Shown in pieces: positions 6,361 through 9,845 of a stretch of 9,845 nt of DNA. The translations under genes and the position numbers were made by a program. This DNA is from Paracoccaceae bacterium (GTDB lineage: Bacteria; Pseudomonadota; Alphaproteobacteria; Rhodobacterales; Rhodobacteraceae). Within the stretch, counting starts at the first letter, position 1. Each line of letters begins with the position of its first letter. The stretch covers positions 1 through 9,845 of the forward strand of contig WFPZ01000131.1 of assembly GCA_015487335.1 (NCBI GenBank), written 5' to 3'. The notes beneath the pieces are model-generated. The model did not search any database. It saw nothing but the letters and a program-made list of their open reading frames with translations, and was not told the origin of the DNA.

Positions 6361-6882
6361 CTAATCGTCGTCGGTGTCGCTGTCGTCGTCCGAATCAGAG
6401 TCGCTGTCGGAATCGCTGTCCGAATCACTGTCGCTGTCTGAATCACTGTCGGAATCGGAGTCGCTGTCGGAATCACTCTCCGTATCGCTGTCCGAATCGT
6501 CTTCCTCGCTGTCGGAGTCATCCTCCCCGTCATCGTCATCGGCACTGTCGCCGTATTCGCTGGGGTCGTTCTCCTCGTCGTCCTCGTCTTCCTCGTCTTC
6601 CTCGTCGTCCTCGTCTTCCTCATCGTCCTCTTCCTCGCCGGATGCGGCGCTGCCGCTGCTGCCGCCACCAGAGCTGGCCTCGCCCGGCACGACGCTTTCG
6701 AGAAAATCGGAAATCCCCGAGGAATAGCTGAGCGTCCCGCTGGCAACGGAGCCGGACACCGCAAGCCCCAGCATGATTGCCGATCCCAGAAGAACGGTGA
6801 AATCCACGGTGACGGCGCCGTCTTCATCCCCGGCAAATCGCACAGGCTCGACGAGCAGGTTATCGGGCAGTTTCTTTTCCAT
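6361..6882 (-). CDS. pilin-like protein with long Asp/Glu and Ser-Asp repeat tail, unknown function
   Basis: A 173-residue protein of unknown function. Residues 1-21 are a short leader (basic only at Lys3, Lys4 and Arg15). Gly22 followed by AVTVDFTVLLG resembles the class III prepilin peptidase site of Flp/type IV pilins, with Asp27 at the position of the usual Glu5; hydrophobic residues run to about 48. A Ser/Gly linker (69-82) leads to an Asp/Glu block (83-104), a mixed acidic region, then an uninterrupted (Ser-Asp)14-Ser stretch at 136-164 and DDDSDTDDD at the end. By hand count 61 of residues 83-173 are Asp or Glu, and no Lys, Arg or His occurs after residue 15. The GAVTVD-type N-terminus is one I recall in small roseobacter proteins. 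The ATG at 6882 is the only suitable start; no Shine-Dalgarno is seen and a hairpin occupies its place. It lies 62 bases after the IMPase gene on the same strand. Export and a surface or Ca2+-binding role are inference. Confidence 0.82.
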   Translation of the reverse strand: MEKKLPDNLLVEPVRFAGDEDGAVTVDFTVLLGSAIMLGLAVSGSVASGTLSYSSGISDFLESVVPGEASSGGGSSGSAASGEEEDDEEDEDDEEDEEDEDDEENDPSEYGDSADDDDGEDDSDSEEDDSDSDTESDSDSDSDSDSDSDSDSDSDSDSDSDSDSDDDSDTDDD

Positions 6883-6891
6883 GCGGCCAGG

Positions 6892-6922
6892 ATGCCCCGC
6901 GCCCGGGGCAGGAATGGGGCAT
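6892..6922 (-). promoter_or_regulatory. alternative hairpins in the leader of the acidic protein gene
   Basis: TGCCCCG pairs with CGGGGCA around a four-base loop (6893-6910), ending ten bases before the ATG at 6882. The arm at 6892-6898 can instead pair with GGGGCAT on the plus strand at 6916-6922. The two pairings exclude each other. No T tract follows, so it does not look like a terminator for the upstream gene. A role in translation control is only a possibility. Confidence 0.4.
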
Positions 6923-6944
6923 GAATTTGCAAAATCCGTGGCGC

Positions 6945-7739
6945 TCAGCCTTCGTTGCGGATGATTGCCGCGAACTGCTCGAAGATCGCCCCGTTGGCGC
7001 AGATCACCTCGCCGTCGGCCAGGATGTCGCCGCCCGGGCGCAGCGGCTCCACCAGCCCGCCGGCCTCGCGCAGGATCAGCACCCCGGCGGCGATGTCCCA
7101 GGCGTGCAGCTTGCGCTCCCAGAAGCCGTCGTAGCGGCCGGCTGCCACGTAGGCCATGTCCAGCGCTGCCGCCCCCCAGCGCCGCACCCCGGCGCAGGCG
7201 GGCAGGATGCGCGCCAGGTCCTGCAGGGTCTCGGGCAGGTCGGCCCGGCCGCCGAAGGGCAGGCCGGTGGCGAAGATGCACTCGATCAGCCGACTGCGCC
7301 CCGACACCCGCAGCCGGCTCTGGTTGAGCCAGGCCCCCTGCCCCTTCTCGGCCACGAACATCTCGTCCTTGGCCGGATCGAAGATCACCGCCGCGACGAT
7401 CTCGCCCTTGTGCTCCAGCGCGATCGATACCGCCCAGTGCGGCAGCCCGTGCAGAAAGTTGGTGGTGCCGTCCAGCGGATCGACGATCCAGCGGCGCGTG
7501 GGGTCGGCGCCCGCCACCTCGTCGCCGCTTTCCTCGGCCAGCCAGCCGTAGTTGGGCCGGGTGCCCAGAAGCTCTTCGCGGATGATGTTCTCGGCCGCGG
7601 TATCGGCGCGCGAGACGAAATCTCCCGCCCCCTTCATGGAAACCTGCAGGTTTTCCACTTCCCGGAAATCCTTGACCAGCGAGCGCCCCGCCTTGCGCGC
7701 GGCCCTGATCATGAGGTTGAGATTGGCACTGCCCTGCAT
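6945..7739 (-). CDS. suhB: inositol monophosphatase family protein (SuhB-like)
   Basis: A 264-residue cytoplasmic Mg2+-dependent phosphatase of the IMPase/SuhB family, which hydrolyses inositol-1-phosphate and related sugar phosphates. In E. coli, SuhB also acts on RNA polymerase and rRNA antitermination. Metal-site motifs are present: GDFVSRAD (39-46), AEESGDE (68-74, Glu69/Glu70), WIVDPLDGTTNF (84-95, Asp87 and Asp90) and the C-terminal WDIAAG (214-219, Asp215). Length is normal. The ATG at 7739 is preceded by AGGAG nine bases upstream, and MQGSANLNLM is a familiar SuhB start; the frame remains open 24 codons further up but that segment covers a promoter-like sequence. The gene stands between metR and the acidic gene on the same strand and probably has its own promoter at 7769-7797. 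The family is certain. The gene name is by resemblance, and CysQ- or histidinol-phosphatase-type paralogues are less likely. Confidence 0.93.
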   Translation of the reverse strand: MQGSANLNLMIRAARKAGRSLVKDFREVENLQVSMKGAGDFVSRADTAAENIIREELLGTRPNYGWLAEESGDEVAGADPTRRWIVDPLDGTTNFLHGLPHWAVSIALEHKGEIVAAVIFDPAKDEMFVAEKGQGAWLNQSRLRVSGRSRLIECIFATGLPFGGRADLPETLQDLARILPACAGVRRWGAAALDMAYVAAGRYDGFWERKLHAWDIAAGVLILREAGGLVEPLRPGGDILADGEVICANGAIFEQFAAIIRNEG

Positions 7740-7768
7740 CCGTCCATGCTCCTGAAGTTCAGGGGGCG

Positions 7769-7797
7769 CGTATAAGCCCGGCCAGCGCCCTTGCCAA
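7769..7797 (-). promoter_or_regulatory. candidate promoter of the IMPase gene
   Basis: On the minus strand TTGGCA (7792-7797) and TATACG (7769-7774) are separated by exactly 17 bases. Initiation near 7762 would give a leader of about 23 bases including the AGGAG site. It lies in the 107-base gap after metR. Prediction by eye. Confidence 0.5.
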
Positions 7798-7846
7798 GCC
7801 CGGGCATGCAAAAGGGCGGCGCGGCAGGCCTGGCGCGGGGCGCGGC

Positions 7847-8752
7847 TCAGCGCCGCTGCATCTTCACCGGCTCGCTGCGCGCCAGGCGCACCAGATGGGC
7901 CATGTAGGGCTTGGCGGTGTCCTCGGCGCGGGTTGCGGCATACATGCGCCGGGTGATGCCCTGCGCGGTGATCGGGCGGGTGATGTAGTCGGAACTCACC
8001 TTCACCTCGCGCAGCACCCAGTCGGGCAGCACCGCCACCCCGCGGTTGGAGGCCACCAGCAGCAGGATCACCGCCGTCAGCTCCACCCGGCGGATCGCCC
8101 TGGGCTCCACCCTGGCGGGCATCAGCAGCTGGCTGAAGACGTCCAGACGCGTGCGGTCCACCGGGTAGGCGATCAGAACCTGGTCACGGAAATCCTCGGC
8201 CTCCACGTATTCCCTGGCCGCCAGCGGATGACCGGCGGCGGCCACGAACAGCGGCGAATAGTCGAACAGGGGCGAGAAATCGACGCCGGGCAGATCTTCC
8301 GGGTCGGAGGAGAGCACCAGATCCACCTCTTCGCGCTGCAGCGCGTTGAGCGCATCGAAGGCCAGCCCGGCGCGGATGTCCACGTCGACATCCGGCCAGG
8401 CCTTGCGGAACTGCTCGAGCACCGGAAACAGCCACTCGAAACAGGCGTGGCACTCCATGGCGATGTGCAGCCGCCCCGCCCGCCCAGAACGCAGCCCGAG
8501 GAAATCCGCCTCCAGCGCCTCGATCTCGGGCAGCACCTTCTCGGCCAGCCGCAGCAGCTTCTGCCCCGCCACCGACAGTTTCAGCGGCTTTGAGCGGCGC
8601 ACGAAGAGCTCCACCCCCACCTGCTCTTCCAGGCCCTTGACCTGATGCGACAGCGCCGACTGGGTGATGTTGAGCACCTCCGCCGCGCGCGCCAGCCCGC
8701 CGGCCTCGTGGATCGCCTTGATGGTGCGCAGGTGGCGAAACTCGATATGCAT
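7847..8752 (-). CDS. metR: LysR-type transcriptional regulator MetR
   Basis: A 301-residue LysR-family DNA-binding regulator of methionine synthesis, homocysteine-responsive in characterised members. The N-terminal winged helix-turn-helix (about 4-62) is clear: FRHLRTIKAIHEAGGLARAA, then the recognition helix TQSALSHQVKGLEEQVG (30-46). A linker helix follows, then the two-lobe effector domain. The block MECHACFEWLFPVLEQFR (99-116) matches the ECHSCFQWL segment that marks MetR among LysR proteins, and the divergent metF strongly supports the name. The start at 8752 has GAGGAA (8761-8766 as the complement) eight bases upstream. Like other LysR genes it is transcribed away from its target and probably represses itself from the shared intergenic region; the inverted repeat at 8764-8780 overlaps its ribosome site. 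No good terminator with a T tract is seen after it. Confidence 0.93.
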   Translation of the reverse strand: MHIEFRHLRTIKAIHEAGGLARAAEVLNITQSALSHQVKGLEEQVGVELFVRRSKPLKLSVAGQKLLRLAEKVLPEIEALEADFLGLRSGRAGRLHIAMECHACFEWLFPVLEQFRKAWPDVDVDIRAGLAFDALNALQREEVDLVLSSDPEDLPGVDFSPLFDYSPLFVAAAGHPLAAREYVEAEDFRDQVLIAYPVDRTRLDVFSQLLMPARVEPRAIRRVELTAVILLLVASNRGVAVLPDWVLREVKVSSDYITRPITAQGITRRMYAATRAEDTAKPYMAHLVRLARSEPVKMQRR

Positions 8753-8763
8753 ATGTTGTGTTC

Positions 8764-8789
8764 CTCATCATGTTCATGAGAATTATGAA
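8764..8789. promoter_or_regulatory. two overlapping inverted repeats, putative MetR operators
   Basis: CTCAT-N7-ATGAG (8764-8780) and TTCAT-N7-ATGAA (8773-8789) have the same architecture and are offset by nine bases. Dyads in pairs between a LysR gene and its divergent target are the usual LysR operator arrangement. The inner bases resemble, in inverted order, the TGAA-N5-TTCA consensus of E. coli MetR, so the protein assignment is inference. Confidence 0.5.
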
Positions 8790-8790
8790 T

Positions 8791-8818
8791 TTGTCTCACA
8801 TGCCCCCATATGAGACAA
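8791..8818. promoter_or_regulatory. 12-bp-arm inverted repeat upstream of metF
   Basis: TTGTCTCACATG (8791-8802) and CATATGAGACAA (8807-8818) are reverse complements except at one position, separated by four C. It ends 25 bases before the metF ATG, so it is either an operator for a dimeric regulator or, if transcribed, a leader hairpin. It is longer and better matched than the neighbouring MetR-like dyads and has a different core (TGTCTCA). Confidence 0.65.
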
Positions 8819-8843
8819 GATGGCAAACAAAGGAATCCGTCCC

Positions 8844-9710
8844 ATGTCCGCGCCGCGCATTTCGTTCGAGTTCTTCCCACCCCGTTCGCTGGAGGCCTCC
8901 TTCCGCCTGTGGGAAACGGTGCGCACGCTGGCCCCGCTCGGCCCGCAGTTCGTCTCGGTCACCTACGGGGCCGGAGGCACCACCCGCCAGCTGACCCACG
9001 AGGCGGTGGAAACCATCCATCGCCACTATGAAATTCCGGTGGCCGCGCATCTTACCTGCGTCGACGCCACCCGCGAGGAAACCCTCGCGATCGCCGAAAA
9101 CTACGCCCGCGTCGGGGTCAGAGACATCGTGGCTCTGCGCGGCGACCCGCCCAGGGGCGCGGGCCGCTTCACGCCGCATCCCGAGGGCTTCGCCTCTTCG
9201 GTGGAGCTGGTCGAGGCGCTGGCCGCCACCGGCAAGTTCAACATCCGCGTCGGCGCCTACCCCGACCGCCACCCCGAGGCCGCCGACGACAACGCCGATG
9301 TCGAATGGCTCAAGCGCAAGATCGACGCCGGCGCCTCTTCGGCCATCACACAGTTCTTCTTCGAGGCCGAAACCTTCTTCCGCTTCCGCGACCGCTGCGA
9401 GAAGGCCGGGATCGAGGCCACGATCATCCCCGGCATCCTGCCGATCGAGAACTGGCAGGGGGTGAAGAAGTTCGCCGCCCGCTGCGGCGCCCGGGTGCCC
9501 GGCTGGCTGGACGAGGCCTTCGAGAAGGCCGAGCGTGACGGCCGCCACGATCTGCTGGCCACCGCCCAGTGCACCGAGCTGTGCACCGACCTCATCGAGG
9601 GCGGGGTGGAAGATCTGCATTTCTACACGCTCAACAAGCCGCAGCTGACCCGCGACGTGGTTCACGCCCTGGGGATCGCGCCGGCGGGCTCGCTGGAAAA
9701 GGTGGCCTGA
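8844..9710 (+). CDS. metF: 5,10-methylenetetrahydrofolate reductase
   Basis: FAD-dependent cytoplasmic enzyme that reduces 5,10-methylene-THF to 5-methyl-THF, the methyl donor for methionine synthase. With the start at 8844 it is 288 residues, a normal bacterial length, and begins MSAPRISFEFFPPR. Family residues are in place: Glu9 in FEFFPP (E. coli Glu28), Thr40 in VSVTYGAGGTTR, Asp101 in ALRGDPP (E. coli Asp120), Gln170 in AITQFFF, and IIPGILPI (194-201), consistent with a TIM barrel. An in-frame ATG at 8820 would add eight residues, but AAGGA (8829-8833) lies ten bases before 8844 and the shorter N-terminus fits the family. It is divergent from metR with 91 bases between the start codons, which carry three inverted repeats. 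MetR control is therefore expected. Whether it starts an operon cannot be seen because the window ends 135 bases downstream. Confidence 0.97.
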   Translation: MSAPRISFEFFPPRSLEASFRLWETVRTLAPLGPQFVSVTYGAGGTTRQLTHEAVETIHRHYEIPVAAHLTCVDATREETLAIAENYARVGVRDIVALRGDPPRGAGRFTPHPEGFASSVELVEALAATGKFNIRVGAYPDRHPEAADDNADVEWLKRKIDAGASSAITQFFFEAETFFRFRDRCEKAGIEATIIPGILPIENWQGVKKFAARCGARVPGWLDEAFEKAERDGRHDLLATAQCTELCTDLIEGGVEDLHFYTLNKPQLTRDVVHALGIAPAGSLEKVA

Positions 9711-9845
9711 GCGGGGCGCGCGCCCCCAGGCCCAGGACCCATCAATCCCGCGCCCGCAGCGCCCCGGACGCAAGATATCAGGCGTCTGGCGCGCGCCGGA
9801 CAGGGTGGACCCCCTTTCCAAGCGGGCCGGGCGCCTGAGATGAAG
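9711..9845 (+). other. metF downstream region with GC-rich hairpins, no clear gene
   Basis: Immediately after the stop, the palindrome GGGGCGCGCGCCCC (9713-9726) can fold, but no T tract follows. A second inverted repeat, CCGGACGC and GCGTCTGG (9764-9771 and 9782-9789, one G-U pair, ten-base loop), lies further on. The last bases contain ATG AAG at 9840 with no ribosome site before it, so the start of a next gene cannot be claimed. Confidence 0.45.

Noticed and set aside
6364..6650. The repetitive Asp/Ser and Asp/Glu coding region as a CRISPR array or non-coding microsatellite.
   Set aside because: There are no fixed repeats with unique spacers. Codons vary synonymously and the frame is continuous from a plausible N-terminus to a stop.
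6374..6727. A Ser/Glu-rich reading frame on the plus strand opposite the acidic gene.
   Set aside because: It is the mirror of the GAY-TCN repeats. It has no ribosome site and no recognisable N-terminal domain, whereas the minus strand encodes a membrane segment and linker.
8753..8843. A SAM or SAH riboswitch ahead of metF.
   Set aside because: The region is short and holds simple dyads with a divergent MetR gene. I cannot recognise the conserved core or multi-stem layout of any known riboswitch class.
9569..9838. A plus-strand reading frame spanning the metF 3' end and the downstream region as a separate small gene.
   Set aside because: It overlaps metF out of frame, has no ribosome site, and its product is low-complexity Arg/Ala/Pro-rich sequence.

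Overview
The window is GC-rich, densely packed chromosomal DNA from an alphaproteobacterium, most likely a member of the Rhodobacterales (Roseobacter/Paracoccus-like). This rests on recalled protein character (MetG, MetF, MetR, the rhomboid and the small pilin-like N-terminus all look like roseobacter-group versions) and on base composition. I cannot name a genus without a search.

Layout from left to right. metG (26-1744, +) is followed after 59 bases by a small conserved membrane protein with a Cys-rich motif (1804-2394, +), probably in one operon. Converging on it with only 13 bases between the stop codons is a secreted subtilisin-like protease (2408-4561, -) with a lipoprotein signal peptide and a beta-strand-rich C-terminus ending in Phe. 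Just upstream of the protease on the same strand lies tRNA-Leu(UAA) (4659-4746, -) with its own promoter, and then a periplasmic TPR protein (4800-5354, -). A rhomboid protease (5472-6218, +) is divergent from the TPR gene. Next, on the minus strand, come an unusual acidic Asp/Ser-repeat protein with a type IV pilin (Flp)-like N-terminus (6361-6882), an inositol monophosphatase family enzyme (6945-7739) and metR (7847-8752). metF (8844-9710, +) is divergent from metR. The last 135 bases hold hairpins and no convincing gene.

How the genes fit together. The two ends concern methionine: MetF makes 5-methyl-THF for methionine synthase, MetR is the LysR-type regulator expected to control it, and MetG charges tRNA with methionine. 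The 91-base metR/metF intergenic region holds three inverted repeats that are probable operators. The centre is rich in cell-envelope functions (lipoprotein subtilase, periplasmic TPR protein, rhomboid, pilin-like acidic protein), but each has its own orientation or signals, so they do not form one obvious operon.

The most unusual element is the Asp/Ser-repeat protein. It has a prepilin-like cleavage and membrane segment joined to about 90 residues that are roughly two-thirds Asp/Glu, with no Lys, Arg or His after residue 15. Second in interest are the lipobox-bearing autotransporter-like subtilase and the palindromes between metR and metF. I found no mobile element, CRISPR array, rRNA or origin. 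No stretch longer than about 300 bases lacks a gene.
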